A stretch of 64,000 nucleotides of DNA from Methanoculleus chikugoensis (GTDB lineage: Archaea > Halobacteriota > Methanomicrobia > Methanomicrobiales > Methanoculleaceae), in NCBI RefSeq assembly GCF_019669965.1, contig NZ_AP019781.1, positions 868,001 to 932,000 of the forward strand, in the 5' to 3' direction. The notes beneath the pieces were generated by a model. The model was given only the letters and a program-made list of their open reading frames with translations. It was not told where the DNA came from and searched no databases. Below, one piece after another: positions 10,020 to 20,168 of this stretch. Numbering within the stretch: the stretch's first letter is position 1; every line of letters begins with the position of its first letter. The translations under genes were made by a program, and so were the position numbers.

Positions 10020-10437
10020 TTGTTGGGGGCGGGGTTTGGTGTGGTGTTGGATCAAGGTGTGTGAGATGCCTGCAGGTCTTCATGTGTAGTTATCAAGGCA
10101 AGCGACGATTGAGGAGGAAATCCGGGAGGTTCGAAGAGGCTGAGGAGCTTCGATTTGCGACAAAGAAGGTGACCGAATCGAGGGAAAATCCGGATGCAGT
10201 GGACCGTGGGAGTATCGCCATAGGGGGTGGGGACAGGGGAGGGGGGTATCCCCCCTCCCCGCGAGCCGCCTCCTCCACGTGGCGATAACCGGTGGAAAGC
10301 CGTAGATTGGGTTTGTGGCGTTTCTAAGAACGGTAGGTGGGATATCCCCTGTTTGACATCGTCAGGTGCGAGGCACGACTGAAAGGAGCGTGCGAACCAT
10401 TTGGTGGGAGTTGCAGCAGCGTGGCTTCGTGCTTTGC
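10020..10437. other. gap with a repeat element
   Basis: About 420 bp without a believable gene. It contains the TATCGCCA/TGGCGATA element at 10197-10287, whose centre is two facing GC runs. The remainder, including 10300-10430, shows nothing I recognise. Confidence 0.55.
10197..10287. repeat. TATCGCCA-bounded repeat, copy 1
   Basis: It starts with cagtggaccgtggga, then TATCGCCA (10213-10220), a GC-rich centre with ggaggggggtatccccc, and ends with the inverted TGGCGATA (10280-10287). A second, longer copy lies at 59152-59343. The first 25 bases agree at 24 positions. Confidence 0.65.
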
Positions 10438-10447
10438 AAAAAAAGAG
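10438..10447 (-). terminator. T-rich terminator after thrS
   Basis: On the minus strand the thrS stop is followed directly by tctcttttttt, an oligo-T tract of the kind that terminates archaeal transcription. Confidence 0.5.
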
Positions 10448-10448
10448 A

Positions 10449-12287
10449 TTAAATAAACCGGGGCTTCCGCGAGAGGAGCCTCGGCGTGTAGAGCGGGCGG
10501 AAGGGCTTTTCGGTGGTCTCCAGCTTCACCGCCTGGATGAGTTCGCTCTCAGTCATCGACTCCTTGTAGGGTTTCTTCTTCTCCGAGAGTCTCCGGATGG
10601 TGACCATGAGCCGGCCGGTCTCGGCCTCCTGGTCCCCGATCACCGCGACGTAGGGCACCCAGTCCATCCCGGCCTCGCGGACCTTCTTGTTCACGCTCTC
10701 GTCCCGGTCGTCGACATCCGCCCGGATGCCGGTCGCGTTCAGGCGGGCGCCGATCTCTTCCGCGAAACAGACGTGCCGCTCCGCCACCGGCACCAGCCTG
10801 ACCTGGGTCGGGGCGAGCCAGGTCGGGAACGAGGGGACCTCCTGGGTTGCGGTGTTCTCGAGCATCGCGCAGATCACCCGCTCGATCGAGCCCGTCGGCG
10901 AGCAGTGGAGGATCGGCGGGTGAACCTCCGTCCCGTCAGGGGCGTAGTATTTGATGTCGAACCGGTCGGCGCTCTCCACGTCGATCTGGACGGTCGGATT
11001 CTCGATCGGCCTGCCCTGCGCATCGATCGCTGCGAGATCGGCTTTAGCGATCCAGTAATGAGTCCGCTCCGAGAGGACCTCGACCAGCATCGGGACGCCC
11101 GACTTCGCGACGATCCCCTTCACCCAGAGTTCGTACTGCTCAAAGAAGTCCCGGGTGCACCGGAAGATCCCGACGAGCGGTGTCTCGAGATCCTCGCCGC
11201 TCTTCCAGCCTATCGCAAGTTGCTCCTCGAACGCCGTGAGCGCGCCGTCCACGTCCCGGCAGAGGGTGTGCATATCGGGCATCGTGAATGCGCGCAGGCG
11301 CTTTAACCCGATCACCTCGCCCTTCTGCTCGTGGCGGAACGAGTAGGTCGAGAGTTCGTAGAGTTTCATCGGGAGGGTGTTCGGGGAGATGTGCATGTCG
11401 TGCATGATCGAGAACATCCCGAAACACGCCGCGAACCGGAGCATCATGTCGCGGTTGCCGCTCTTGAACCGGTACTGCCGTTCCCCGAACTTGGCGGCGT
11501 GCTCCGAGATTGCCTTATCGCCGAGGTCGTACATCACCGGGGTCTCGACCGGCATCCCGCCGTACTCGAGCACCTGCGCAAGGACGTAGTCGGAGAGGAG
11601 GTCCCGGATCAGTTTCCCCCGGGGCATCCAGCGGTGGTTCCCGACATCCGCGCGTGGTTCATAGTCCACGAGTTCCTTCGCGCGCATCAGGTCGACGTGC
11701 GCCGGCTCGCCCCCTTCCGGCCCCGGATATCCGAGTTCTTTGCGGATCAGCGAGGCAAAAGGAGTGTTCTCCTTTGCGTATTCGGCTGCGTCTTTGCGGT
11801 CCCCCTCAGGGGTGATGACGAAGAACTCGTGCTCGATCTCCTTCTTCGGTGCGGCCGCTCCTTCAACGGGCACAATCGTCCGGGAGAGTTCCGAGAGCGG
11901 GTGGCCCTTGCAGGAGAGCGAGAAGGCCTTGTACCAGCCGAACGGCGCCCGCTTCACGACAACGTCGTCGTCTGTACCGGCGAGAGTTTCCTGGATGCCC
12001 TTAAGAACGCTCACCGCCGCATCCGGCGATGCAAGGTCGGAGGAGAGGTGGGCATAGGGGTAGATCATGATATTGGTAGTGCCGAGCTGCCGGGCGGTGG
12101 TGATGATCTCGTCCGCCGCCTGCCTGACGGCATCCTCGATGTTTTCCTCGTCGACAGACTCAACCGCGCAGAAGACGGCAAGCGCCTCGTCGAGTGCGTC
12201 CTTCGGGACCGCGTCCTCTTCGGCGACCTTCGTCTTCTTCCGGGCCTCGTATTCGATATGGTCAGAGTGGATCAGAAGAAGTCGCAT
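10449..12287 (-). CDS. thrS: threonyl-tRNA synthetase, archaeal type
   Basis: A 612-residue class II synthetase. The N-terminal 140 residues (starting [19 protein letters not shown]) form the archaeal editing domain, related to D-aminoacyl-tRNA deacylase, that removes Ser from tRNA-Thr. The middle carries the class II core, with motif 2 around [11 protein letters not shown]...[11 protein letters not shown] and motif 3 near [17 protein letters not shown]. The C-terminus is an HGTP-type anticodon-binding domain. It is transcribed alone from a TATA box at 12328-12336 with a leader of about 20 nt and a GGGGAT ribosome-binding site. Confidence 0.96.
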   Translation of the reverse strand: MRLLLIHSDHIEYEARKKTKVAEEDAVPKDALDEALAVFCAVESVDEENIEDAVRQAADEIITTARQLGTTNIMIYPYAHLSSDLASPDAAVSVLKGIQETLAGTDDDVVVKRAPFGWYKAFSLSCKGHPLSELSRTIVPVEGAAAPKKEIEHEFFVITPEGDRKDAAEYAKENTPFASLIRKELGYPGPEGGEPAHVDLMRAKELVDYEPRADVGNHRWMPRGKLIRDLLSDYVLAQVLEYGGMPVETPVMYDLGDKAISEHAAKFGERQYRFKSGNRDMMLRFAACFGMFSIMHDMHISPNTLPMKLYELSTYSFRHEQKGEVIGLKRLRAFTMPDMHTLCRDVDGALTAFEEQLAIGWKSGEDLETPLVGIFRCTRDFFEQYELWVKGIVAKSGVPMLVEVLSERTHYWIAKADLAAIDAQGRPIENPTVQIDVESADRFDIKYYAPDGTEVHPPILHCSPTGSIERVICAMLENTATQEVPSFPTWLAPTQVRLVPVAERHVCFAEEIGARLNATGIRADVDDRDESVNKKVREAGMDWVPYVAVIGDQEAETGRLMVTIRRLSEKKKPYKESMTESELIQAVKLETTEKPFRPLYTPRLLSRKPRFI

Positions 12288-12327
12288 TGGTATCCCCAGT
12301 TGAATCGTTCAATATCTGTTTTCCTGC

Positions 12328-12336
12328 TATATAGTG
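12328..12336 (-). promoter_or_regulatory. TATA box of thrS
   Basis: The minus strand reads ACTATATAG, about 45 bp before the thrS ATG, giving a short leader with a GGGGAT ribosome-binding site. Confidence 0.6.
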
Positions 12337-12397
12337 CATGACGCTCGGCGGGCAGGGAGCACGTACCCCGGGCCGCCATCCTGTCGGATTCCCGGTG

Positions 12398-12961
12398 TCA
12401 CTCCTGTGCGCGGCGCGCGTTCTCGTGGTAGCGGGAGAGGGTCGCCTGCCGCTGGTCCATGTACTTCGCGTCCTGCTTCATGTTGTACGGGCGCGCGGCA
12501 CGATCCGTGCGGTAGAAGACCAGCTGCCCGATCGGCATCCCCGCATAGACCTTGACCGGCCGGGAGTTCACGTTGCACATCTCGAGCGTGATCGTCCCCC
12601 GAAAGCCCGCGTCGATCCAGCCCCCCGTCTGGTGGAGCTCGACCCCGAGGCGCGCGATGCTGCTCTTCCCCTCGATGCTCGCCACGACGTCGTCGGGGAG
12701 CTCGATCGACTCGAGCGTCTCGGCGAGGAGGAACCGGCCCGGTGTAAGGACGATCGAGTCGGCCACCGTCTCCTCGGTCTCTCTGCAGACAGTCTCTCTG
12801 TCGTAGGGGTCGATCACGGTCTCTCCGGGAACGTACCAGACAAAGTGCGAACCGAGCCTGATATCCAGGGAATTTGGCTGGATCAGGGATGGTTCGAAGG
12901 GGTCTACCCGGATATGCCCGCGCCTGATCCGATCCTCTATCTGCCAGTCGACAAGAATCAT
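12398..12961 (-). CDS. dcd: dCTP deaminase (possibly bifunctional with dUTPase)
   Basis: A 187-residue trimeric enzyme of the dUTPase fold that deaminates dCTP to dUTP on the route to dTTP. Visible motifs are [11 protein letters not shown], the catalytic region [26 protein letters not shown] with its Ser, Arg and Glu, and the C-terminal [15 protein letters not shown] arm. Archaeal members can be bifunctional (dCTP directly to dUMP); I cannot decide which from sequence alone. The ATG at 12961 matches the family start. It is the last gene of the long leftward operon, 22 bp after the TrmJ-like gene. Confidence 0.9.
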   Translation of the reverse strand: MILVDWQIEDRIRRGHIRVDPFEPSLIQPNSLDIRLGSHFVWYVPGETVIDPYDRETVCRETEETVADSIVLTPGRFLLAETLESIELPDDVVASIEGKSSIARLGVELHQTGGWIDAGFRGTITLEMCNVNSRPVKVYAGMPIGQLVFYRTDRAARPYNMKQDAKYMDQRQATLSRYHENARRAQE

Positions 12962-12983
12962 TCTAGTAGATCTCTCCCGCAAC

Positions 12984-13682
12984 CTATTCTTTGTTTTCGA
13001 GATGCCACTCCGTCCGGCGCATCAGCCCGTGAAGGGTGCTCGCCTCGCGGATGGTCAGTTTCGTCCGGCCGAGCACCCGGCGGATGAGCGTCATCGTATT
13101 CTCCCGCTTGAAGTCCGGATGGTCGATCCGGTCGAGGAAGGCGCTGATGTGCCGATAGAGCGAATCCATCTCGACCTGCCCCGCGAGCGGGTAAGTCCCG
13201 CGCGGCAGGTTCGCGAGCTCGTAGCAGAGGATGCCCACCGCGTGGGAGAGGTTGAGGATGGGATAGATCTCCGAGGTCGGGATGGTGCAGATGAGGTTCG
13301 CCCGTTTGAGTTCGGTATTCGCAAGCCCCCAGTTCTCCCGCCCGAAGAGGATCGCGACCTTCCCGTCGATATCGCCGACGATCTCCCTGACCTCCGCCGG
13401 CGCGTAGTAGGGCATCCGCATCGGAGTGCAGACCGATTTGCTCACCTCGCCGGTCGTCGCGACCACGAAGTCGAACTCCCGGTAGACCTCCTCGACCGTC
13501 ATCTGCCGGGCGCCTTCGAGAACGTCGCGGGCGTGGGAGGCGCGCATGGTCGCGTCGTCGCCGAGCGTGCAGGGGTTGACGAGAACCAACCGGGTGAACC
13601 CGAAGTTCTTCATCACCCGGGCGGTAAACCCGATGTTTCCCTCGTAGAGGGGTTCGACCAGGACGATCGAGATCTCAGGCAT
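12984..13682 (-). CDS. trmJ: TrmJ-like tRNA 2'-O-methyltransferase
   Basis: A 232-residue SPOUT methyltransferase. The knot-forming SAM-binding motifs are present: [18 protein letters not shown] near the N-terminus (with the conserved Asn-x-Gly), [14 protein letters not shown] in the middle and [23 protein letters not shown] at the knot. The Arg of GREN is the expected catalytic base-side residue. The C-terminal 60 residues form the extra helical domain typical of TrmJ, which methylates position 32 of tRNAs. It follows the GGGP synthase gene by 3 bp. The exact tRNA target is inferred. Confidence 0.88.
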   Translation of the reverse strand: MPEISIVLVEPLYEGNIGFTARVMKNFGFTRLVLVNPCTLGDDATMRASHARDVLEGARQMTVEEVYREFDFVVATTGEVSKSVCTPMRMPYYAPAEVREIVGDIDGKVAILFGRENWGLANTELKRANLICTIPTSEIYPILNLSHAVGILCYELANLPRGTYPLAGQVEMDSLYRHISAFLDRIDHPDFKRENTMTLIRRVLGRTKLTIREASTLHGLMRRTEWHLENKE

Positions 13683-13685
13683 GCC

Positions 13686-14378
13686 TCATTGTACCGCCCG
13701 GACCGTCGCCCGGAGCACGTCGATCCCTTCCTCGTAGACCGCGTTCCCCACGACGATCGTGTCGGCATAGCGGCCCATCTCCGCCGCCTGCTCGGCCGAA
13801 CGGATCCCGCCGCCGTAGTAGAGGGTGGCGTGCTCGATCGCCTCGGACGCCGCCTGCACGATTGCGGGATCCCCGTAGGTTCCGCTGTACTCGATGTAGA
13901 CGATGGGGAACCGGAAGTAGCGGTCCGCGACCTGTGCGAACGCGGCCACGTCCTCTCCCGAGAGGCTGCAGTCCGCCCCCGTCACCCGGCCGACGGCCGA
14001 GTTCGGGTTGAGGACGATGTAGGCCTCGGGCACCACCATCTCCCAGTCGATACTGCTCGCCTGGCGGAGCCAGGCGTAGTGCTTCCCGACGACCCAGCGG
14101 ACGTCGTTCGTGTTCAACACGCTCGGCACGAAGAGGTGGTCGATCCCGTTATCAAAGATGGCGCAGTCGGGGCTCGCCGGTTCCACCACCAGCGGCAGCC
14201 CGTAGGAGGAGACCAGATCCAGGAGTTCATGGAGGTTCTCCCGCGTCACGTTCAGCGTGCCCGAGAGCATCAGGGCGTCGGTTCCGCTCGTCGCGATCTC
14301 CTCGACGGCTCCCTCGGGGAGGCGTTTATCAGGGTCAAGTTTCGTTACGTGTGCCCAGGTCTTCCAGTTCGCGTGCAT
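13686..14378 (-). CDS. geranylgeranylglyceryl phosphate synthase
   Basis: A 230-residue TIM barrel of the GGGPS/PcrB family, which joins sn-glycerol-1-phosphate to geranylgeranyl diphosphate, the first ether bond of archaeal lipids. It starts MHANWKTWAHVTKLDPDK. It shows the phosphate-binding segments (SGTLNVT; YYGGGIRS; VVGNAVYEEG) and YIEYSGTYGDP near residues 165-175. The shorter length and start place it with group I enzymes. It lies 4 bp downstream of topA in the operon, so membrane lipid synthesis is cotranscribed with information-processing genes. Confidence 0.93.
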   Translation of the reverse strand: MHANWKTWAHVTKLDPDKRLPEGAVEEIATSGTDALMLSGTLNVTRENLHELLDLVSSYGLPLVVEPASPDCAIFDNGIDHLFVPSVLNTNDVRWVVGKHYAWLRQASSIDWEMVVPEAYIVLNPNSAVGRVTGADCSLSGEDVAAFAQVADRYFRFPIVYIEYSGTYGDPAIVQAASEAIEHATLYYGGGIRSAEQAAEMGRYADTIVVGNAVYEEGIDVLRATVRAVQ

Positions 14379-14382
14379 GGTG

Positions 14383-17178
14383 TCACTTCAGGTGGCCGAT
14401 GTAGTCGCGGAGTCTGGCCTTCGGGATGCCGGTGATGGAGGAGACCTTCTCCGGGTCGGCTTCACGAAGCGTTGCGGCGTCATAGATGCCTGCAAGGTAG
14501 AGCCTGTCCACGGTCGCCTCGCCGAGCCCGGGGATCTCCAGGAGTTCTTTGCGCCCGCGCTCGAAGACTGCCTTGGAGATCTTCTGGGGGGCGGGGCGAC
14601 CGAGGTGCCTGCAGACCAGATCCACATGTTTATGTACGGTTTCCGGGTTAATGCCGGTTTTGCTTGCAAGGTAGGGGATGGGGAGGTAGCAGAGGTCGTC
14701 GGGGCTCGAGACGCCGCCTGCCTGGTACTTCTTCAGGCTGACTGCGGGAACCCCGGCCTCCCGGAGGGCGCGCTCGTTGCAGAGCCCGCGGGCCGCGTCC
14801 AGGAGTTCGGTTCCGGTGGTCTCAGGTATCCCGGCCTTCTTGATCGCCGCAACGTCGGCGAGCGAGAGCGCGTGGATATCGCCGATCCCCTGTTCGAGGA
14901 GGTTCTTGATGATCTTCGCGTGGCTCCGCCCCTTCCTCGGGGGCACGATCTTTCTGACGAACTTCCTGAGTTCCGAACGGCGGCGGAGAACCTCGAGTGC
15001 ATCCTCTGCCTCTCTCGCGAGCTCTGCGGCCTCTTTCGTCCCGGCGCCGACGGCCTTCGCGAGTTCTTCAGGCTGCATGCCCGCGATCTCGGAGACCGTG
15101 TAGATGTGGTGCGCGTGCAGGCGGTGCATGAGGTCGTCGGTCATCGAGGGCATCATCCGGAGCGCCTCGACGTTCGAGGCGATATGGCTGCAGAGCGGAC
15201 AGCCGATGTCCCACGGGCGGGCGCCTTTCCGGATCAGGCGGACGTGGGAGAGGTTGTGCTCTCCGCAGGTCGCTTCGACCCGGATTGCCTTGCCCCAGGT
15301 GCTGCCGGGCAGGCTGATGTTGAACCGGCACTCGGGGTAGCCGGTGCAGCCGATGAACTGGGAGACGCCGATGTGCCGGATCCGGAGATCGTGGCCGCAG
15401 GCCGGGCAGGGGCCGACGGTATGCTCCTCGGCGGTCTGCTCCATGATCTCGGTGCCGATCTCCGACTCATGCGCCTCGAGTTTGTCGAAGACCTTATGAA
15501 GCATCTCGCGGGACTCGGTGACGACGTCGTCGCGGGAGCGCCGGCTCTGCTTGATGAGCTGCATGTGCTCCTCGAGCGTCCGGGTCATCTCCGGCTCCGT
15601 GATCGTCTCGGCGTGGTTGTCGAGCGCGTCGATGACCGCCCGGCCGACGAGCGTCGGGCGAAGCGGGTTGCCTTCCACGTAGCGGCGGGAGACAAGTTTG
15701 CCGATCACCTCGTGCCGGGTGCTCTTCGTGCCGAGGCCGAGTTCCTCCATCACCTGGATGAGCCGGCTCTGGGAGTAGCGCGCCGGCGGCTGCGTCTCCT
15801 TCTCTTCGAGGTTCACCTCCCTGATCGGCAGCCTCTCACCCGGGGCGAGCACCGGGAGGATGTTCTCCTTCGCCTCCGAGTAGGGGTAGACCCGGCGCCA
15901 CCCGGGGTAGAGGAGTCTGCCGCCCGTGGCCTTGTAGGGCTCGCCGGCCGCGTCGAAGGTGCATCTCGTCGTCGTCCACTTCGCGTCGGGGGAGAGGGTC
16001 GCGAGGAACCGGCGCACGACGAGTTCGTAGACCTTCCACCGGTCCTGCCCGAGAGCCTCCCGGGCCGCCGCCCCTGTCGGGTGGATCGGCGGGTGGTCGG
16101 TGCTCTCCTTCTTGCCCCGGGTCGGGACGGGCCGCCGGTTCTGCTGCACCCAGGCGACATCCTTATCGAAGATTCCTCCTTTGAGGGTATTGAGGATCGT
16201 GTCCAGGTTCAGCGACTTCGGGTAGACCGTGTTATCGGTCCTCGGGTAGGAGATGTACCCGTTCATGTAGAGGTCTTCGGCGATCCGCATCGCGTTTGCC
16301 GCCGAAAGGCCCAGGCGGCTCGCCGCGACGATGAACGTCGTGGTGTCGAACGGCGTCGGCGCCCGGTCGACTTTCTGCCCCTCCTTCACGTCCGTGACGA
16401 TGAGCGGCTCCTTTGTTCCCGCCTCCGCGGCGAGGGCCGCATCGTGGTCGGTGAACCGCCCGGCGGTGTGCCGCGCCTCGATCGCTACACCGTCCTTCTC
16501 GGTTTCGAGTGAGAGCATCCAGTAGGTCTGGGGGACGAAACTCTCGATCTCGCGCTCCCGGTCAACGATCATGGCGAGCGTCGGGCTCTGGACCCGGCCG
16601 ACGGAGAGGATATTCGTGCCGCCCCGGCGTGCCGCGAGGCTGATGAACCGGGTCAGCGACGCGCCCCACATAAGGTCGACCGCCTGGCGGGCCTCGCCGG
16701 CGGCCGCGAGGTCGAAGTCGAGGTCGGTCAGGTTCTCGAACGCGGAACGGATCTCCGCCGGGGTTATCGCGGAGAACCGGGCCCGGTTGATCCTGACGCC
16801 GGGGTTCACCGCACGGACGAGTTCGTAGGCCTCCTTCCCGATCAGTTCTCCTTCCGTATCGTAATCAGTGGCAATGGTGACGAGGTCAGCCTTCTTCGAG
16901 AGTTTCTGGATGAGGTTGACGATCTTCTTCTCGGTCGGTTTCTTGACGATGCCCGCGTCGATGAGGCTCCGTGGCGTATGGGTCTCGCTCCGCCAGTTCG
17001 TGTAGCCGGGCTCGAAGTCCACCTCCACCACGTGCCCTTTGAGGCCGACCACCGTCTTCGTGTCGAAGGAGTAGGTGGATACGCTTCCGTCCTTCGTCGC
17101 TCTCACCTTCTCGCTGCCGGCGAGGATCTGCGCGATCCGGTTTGCCGAGATGTTCTTCTCTGCGATGATCAGATGCAC
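14383..17178 (-). CDS. topA: DNA topoisomerase I (type IA) with HhH tail
   Basis: A 931-residue type IA topoisomerase that relaxes negative supercoils. The Toprim domain is N-terminal (acidic motif DYDTEGE at 105-111). The nucleophile is Tyr311 in GYISYPRTDN. Cys-rich zinc modules follow (C590-x2-C593...C610...C616, then C637 and C659-x2-C662). After about residue 680 comes an unusual 250-residue tail of tandem helix-hairpin-helix units, for example LLEIPGLGEATVDRLYLAGIYDAATL, for non-specific DNA binding. It starts at a GTG 6 bp after gatB. The tail recalls the repeats of topoisomerase V, but the catalytic domain is clearly type IA. Confidence 0.94.
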   Translation of the reverse strand: MHLIIAEKNISANRIAQILAGSEKVRATKDGSVSTYSFDTKTVVGLKGHVVEVDFEPGYTNWRSETHTPRSLIDAGIVKKPTEKKIVNLIQKLSKKADLVTIATDYDTEGELIGKEAYELVRAVNPGVRINRARFSAITPAEIRSAFENLTDLDFDLAAAGEARQAVDLMWGASLTRFISLAARRGGTNILSVGRVQSPTLAMIVDREREIESFVPQTYWMLSLETEKDGVAIEARHTAGRFTDHDAALAAEAGTKEPLIVTDVKEGQKVDRAPTPFDTTTFIVAASRLGLSAANAMRIAEDLYMNGYISYPRTDNTVYPKSLNLDTILNTLKGGIFDKDVAWVQQNRRPVPTRGKKESTDHPPIHPTGAAAREALGQDRWKVYELVVRRFLATLSPDAKWTTTRCTFDAAGEPYKATGGRLLYPGWRRVYPYSEAKENILPVLAPGERLPIREVNLEEKETQPPARYSQSRLIQVMEELGLGTKSTRHEVIGKLVSRRYVEGNPLRPTLVGRAVIDALDNHAETITEPEMTRTLEEHMQLIKQSRRSRDDVVTESREMLHKVFDKLEAHESEIGTEIMEQTAEEHTVGPCPACGHDLRIRHIGVSQFIGCTGYPECRFNISLPGSTWGKAIRVEATCGEHNLSHVRLIRKGARPWDIGCPLCSHIASNVEALRMMPSMTDDLMHRLHAHHIYTVSEIAGMQPEELAKAVGAGTKEAAELAREAEDALEVLRRRSELRKFVRKIVPPRKGRSHAKIIKNLLEQGIGDIHALSLADVAAIKKAGIPETTGTELLDAARGLCNERALREAGVPAVSLKKYQAGGVSSPDDLCYLPIPYLASKTGINPETVHKHVDLVCRHLGRPAPQKISKAVFERGRKELLEIPGLGEATVDRLYLAGIYDAATLREADPEKVSSITGIPKARLRDYIGHLK

Positions 17179-17184
17179 TGCGGA

Positions 17185-18600
17185 TTACACCCCGCCTGTA
17201 TCAATGTACCCGGATACGATGCGGCCGAGTTCCCGCGGGTCTGCCCGCCCGCGGGTCTCCTTCATCACCTGCCCCACGAGGAAGTTCAGGGCTCCTTTCT
17301 TGCCGGCCCGGTAGTCCTCCACGGCCTGGGGGTTCGCGGCGACCACCTTCTCGACGACCTGCGTGAACTCGCCTCCCGTGGCCCTGGCGAGCCCCTCGCG
17401 CTCCATGATCGCGGCGGGAGGTTCGCAGGGCTTGCCGGCGGCGCAGGCATCGAGCATCTCCCGCAGAACCTGGACGCCGGCCGCATCGGTGATCGTCTCC
17501 GACCGCAGAAGCGCGAGGAGTTCCGCGATGCGCTCGGCCGGGACGGCGGCGATGCTCATCTCGCGGTAGTTGAGTTCTCCAAGGAGCGTGTCGGCCACCC
17601 AGGTGGCGGCGAGGACGGGGTCGACGTGAGCGACCTCCTCGTAGAAGTCGGCGAGCTTCGGGTCTCCCGTCAGGGTTCTGGCGTGGTTGAGCGATATGCC
17701 GTACTGCGCCATGAACCGGTTCTTCCGGGCGACAGGCAGTTCAGGAAGGTCGATTGCCGCGACCCAGTCTGCGACCCGGAGCGGCGGGAGGTCCGGGTCG
17801 GGGAAGTAGCGGTAGTCGTGCGCCTCCTCCTTGCTGCGGGCGGAGGTGGTGATCCCGCGCCCTTCCATGAAGTGCCGGGTCTCTCGCGCCACCTTCTGGC
17901 CGCGCCGGAGCAGGTTCTTCTGCCGGGTCATCTCGAAGGTGAGGGCTTTCTCGACGCCCTTGTAGGAGGAGATGTTCTTGACCTCGACCCGTTCGGAGCC
18001 CTCAATCGATATGTTTGCATCCACGCGGAGGCCGCCCTCCCGCTCGCCGTCGAAGACGCCGAGATACTCGAGGATCGTCCGGAGTTTGTTGAGGAACCGG
18101 CGCGCCTCCTGTGGAGAGCGCATGTCCGGTTCGGTGACGATCTCAAGGAGGGGGATACCCGATCGGTTGTAGTCGACGAGCGAGTACTTCGACCCGCCCG
18201 CGACGTGGATGAGCCTTCCGGGGTCTTCTTCGAGGTGCGCCCGGGTGATCCGGACGATCTTCTCGTGCCCCTCGTCGTCCTCGATCTCGACTGTCCCCTC
18301 TACCGCGAGCGGTTTATCGCTCTGGGTGATCTGGTAGGCTTTTGCGAGATCGGGATAGAAGTAGTTCTTCCGGGCGAACTCCGACTCTTCCGGGACCTTC
18401 ATATCGAGGGCTTTCGCCACCTTCAGGCCGTACTCGACCGCTCTTTTGTTCAGGCGCGGGAGCGCGCCGGGGAGGCCGAGACAGACCGGACAACAGTGGG
18501 TGTTCGGCTCGTCGTCGCGGTAGTCGGTCGAGCACCCGCAGAAGAGCTTTGTCGCGGTCGAGAGCTGGACGTGGATCTCGAGCCCGACGATCGTCTTCAT
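17185..18600 (-). CDS. gatB: Asp/Glu-tRNA amidotransferase subunit B
   Basis: A 471-residue GatB, the kinase and amidation subunit that activates the tRNA-bound Asp (or Glu) carboxylate. The N-terminal signature [20 protein letters not shown], the zinc Cys pair (FCGCSTDY...[11 protein letters not shown]), EDPGRLIH and [20 protein letters not shown] are all present. The C-terminal tRNA-binding YqeY-like tail runs to the end. In archaea GatCAB makes Asn-tRNA(Asn). It overlaps gatA by 4 bp and is followed by topA after 6 bp. Confidence 0.96.
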   Translation of the reverse strand: MKTIVGLEIHVQLSTATKLFCGCSTDYRDDEPNTHCCPVCLGLPGALPRLNKRAVEYGLKVAKALDMKVPEESEFARKNYFYPDLAKAYQITQSDKPLAVEGTVEIEDDEGHEKIVRITRAHLEEDPGRLIHVAGGSKYSLVDYNRSGIPLLEIVTEPDMRSPQEARRFLNKLRTILEYLGVFDGEREGGLRVDANISIEGSERVEVKNISSYKGVEKALTFEMTRQKNLLRRGQKVARETRHFMEGRGITTSARSKEEAHDYRYFPDPDLPPLRVADWVAAIDLPELPVARKNRFMAQYGISLNHARTLTGDPKLADFYEEVAHVDPVLAATWVADTLLGELNYREMSIAAVPAERIAELLALLRSETITDAAGVQVLREMLDACAAGKPCEPPAAIMEREGLARATGGEFTQVVEKVVAANPQAVEDYRAGKKGALNFLVGQVMKETRGRADPRELGRIVSGYIDTGGV

Positions 18601-19898
18601 GCCCTCACCTCCTGCTCGTAGGCAAACGCGACATCGACGACGCGCTCGTCCTCAAACTGTCTTCCCATGATCTGGAGGCCCACGGGGAGTCCGTCCACCC
18701 TGCCGCACGGGACGGATATCGCCGGGATCCCGGCGAGGTTCGCGGGCGCCGTGAGGATGTCTGAGAGGTACATCGAGATCGGGTCGGTCTTCTCGCCGAG
18801 ACGGAAGGCGACCGTCGGCATCGTCGGGCCGGCGATGACGTCCGCTTCCCGAAGGGCTCGCTCGAAGTCCTCCCGGATCTTTCGGCGGGCTACCTGCGCC
18901 TTCGCGTAGTACCGGCCGGCGTAACCGGCCGAGAGGGCGAAGGTCCCGAGCATGATCCGGCGCCGGACCTCGGCGCCGAACAACTCCAGCCGCAGATCCT
19001 GGTAGGCTTCGTGCCAGGATTTCCTGGTATCGACCGCCGGGCCGTAGCGGACGCCGTCGAACCTCGCGAGGTTTGAGGAGGCTTCGCTCGTGCAGATGAC
19101 GTAGTAGGCCGCGAGCGCGTGCCGCATCCCGGGGATGCTCACCGGGACCGTCTCGGCCCCGAGCCCTTCGAGGACGCCGATGGCGTCCCGGACTCTCTCT
19201 CCCACACGGGGGTCGACGCCTTCGCCGAAGTACTCTTCGGGTATCCCGATCCTGAGCCCTTTGACCTCGGCTACAGGCCGGTGGTCATACGGGCGGTCGA
19301 GCATCGTCGAGTCGCGGGGGTCGTAGTGCGCGATCACCGACATCAGCCTCGATACATCCTCGACCGTCCGCGCCATCGGCCCGACCTGTTCGAGGGAGTT
19401 TGCGTAGGCGATGAGGCCGTAGCGGGAGACCCGGCCGTAGGTGGGTTTGAGGCCCACGATCCCGCAGAACGCCGCGGGGCACCGGATCGAGCCGCCGGTA
19501 TCGGTGCCGAGCGCCATCGGGACGAGGCCCGCGGCGACGGCGGCGGCGCTCCCGCCGGACGAACCGCCGGGCACCCGCTCCGGGTCTGCCGGGTTTCTGG
19601 TGGGGCCGAACGCGCTCGTCTCGGTGGTGGAGCCCATCCCGAACTCATCCATGTTGGTCTTGCCGACGATCGCGGCACCTGCCTGCCGGAGGAGCTCCAC
19701 GACGTGGGCGTCATACGGCGGGACGTAGCCCTCGAGGATCTTCGATCCGCAGGTGGTCCGTATCCCTGTCGTGGAGATGTTGTCCTTGACCGCGACGGCG
19801 GTGCCGGCGAGCGTCCCGTCAGAGAACGGCGCCTGGCGGCAGGTGGTGATGAAGGCATTGTACCGGTCGTCCGGCGAGAAGTCGAGGGTTCCCGCCAC
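18597..19898 (-). CDS. gatA: Asp/Glu-tRNA amidotransferase subunit A
   Basis: A 433-residue amidase-signature enzyme that releases ammonia from glutamine or asparagine for GatB. The Ser-cisSer-Lys triad is readable: Lys in [12 protein letters not shown], and the two Ser in the run [16 protein letters not shown] and [15 protein letters not shown]. It is a little shorter than bacterial GatA (about 485), as usual for archaeal versions. Translation starts at a GTG touching the gatC stop codon, indicating coupled synthesis. Confidence 0.96.
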   Translation of the reverse strand: MAGTLDFSPDDRYNAFITTCRQAPFSDGTLAGTAVAVKDNISTTGIRTTCGSKILEGYVPPYDAHVVELLRQAGAAIVGKTNMDEFGMGSTTETSAFGPTRNPADPERVPGGSSGGSAAAVAAGLVPMALGTDTGGSIRCPAAFCGIVGLKPTYGRVSRYGLIAYANSLEQVGPMARTVEDVSRLMSVIAHYDPRDSTMLDRPYDHRPVAEVKGLRIGIPEEYFGEGVDPRVGERVRDAIGVLEGLGAETVPVSIPGMRHALAAYYVICTSEASSNLARFDGVRYGPAVDTRKSWHEAYQDLRLELFGAEVRRRIMLGTFALSAGYAGRYYAKAQVARRKIREDFERALREADVIAGPTMPTVAFRLGEKTDPISMYLSDILTAPANLAGIPAISVPCGRVDGLPVGLQIMGRQFEDERVVDVAFAYEQEVRA

Positions 19899-20168
19899 TC
19901 ACATCACCCTCGGCGCCTTGATAAATCCGTTCTCGGTCGACCCCGCGTTCGCGAGTGCCTCTTCCTGCGAGAAGCCCGGTCGGGGCTCGTCTTCCCGGAA
20001 GACGTTGGTGATCCCGACGACCGGGGCGCTCTCGCCCTCGACGGTGTCGAGGACCTCGAAGTACTCGACGATCGCGTTGAACTGTTTGGTGAACTCCGGC
20101 ACCTCGTCTCTTGATATGCCGATATCCGCAAGTTCTGCTATATGCTCAATATCGCTCTCAGTAATCAT
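19899..20168 (-). CDS. gatC: Asp/Glu-tRNA amidotransferase subunit C
   Basis: An 89-residue GatC, the small subunit that wraps around GatA and links it to GatB. It starts MITESDIEHIAELADIGIS, with the conserved helix, then FTKQFNAIVEYFEVLDTVE and the C-terminal RPGFSQEEALANA, which marks the family. Its first codons overlap the end of the upstream asparagine-synthase-like gene by 11 bp. Confidence 0.93.
   Translation of the reverse strand: MITESDIEHIAELADIGISRDEVPEFTKQFNAIVEYFEVLDTVEGESAPVVGITNVFREDEPRPGFSQEEALANAGSTENGFIKAPRVM

Noticed and set aside
10004-10288. Frames across the 10.2-kb repeat
   Set aside because: They run through the repeat and its GC runs and encode low-complexity sequence on both strands.
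14257-16512. 751-codon open frame on the + strand opposite topA
   Set aside because: It is antisense to a clear topoisomerase gene; the product is Arg/Asp/Gly-rich with no motif, as expected of the mirror frame in GC-rich DNA.
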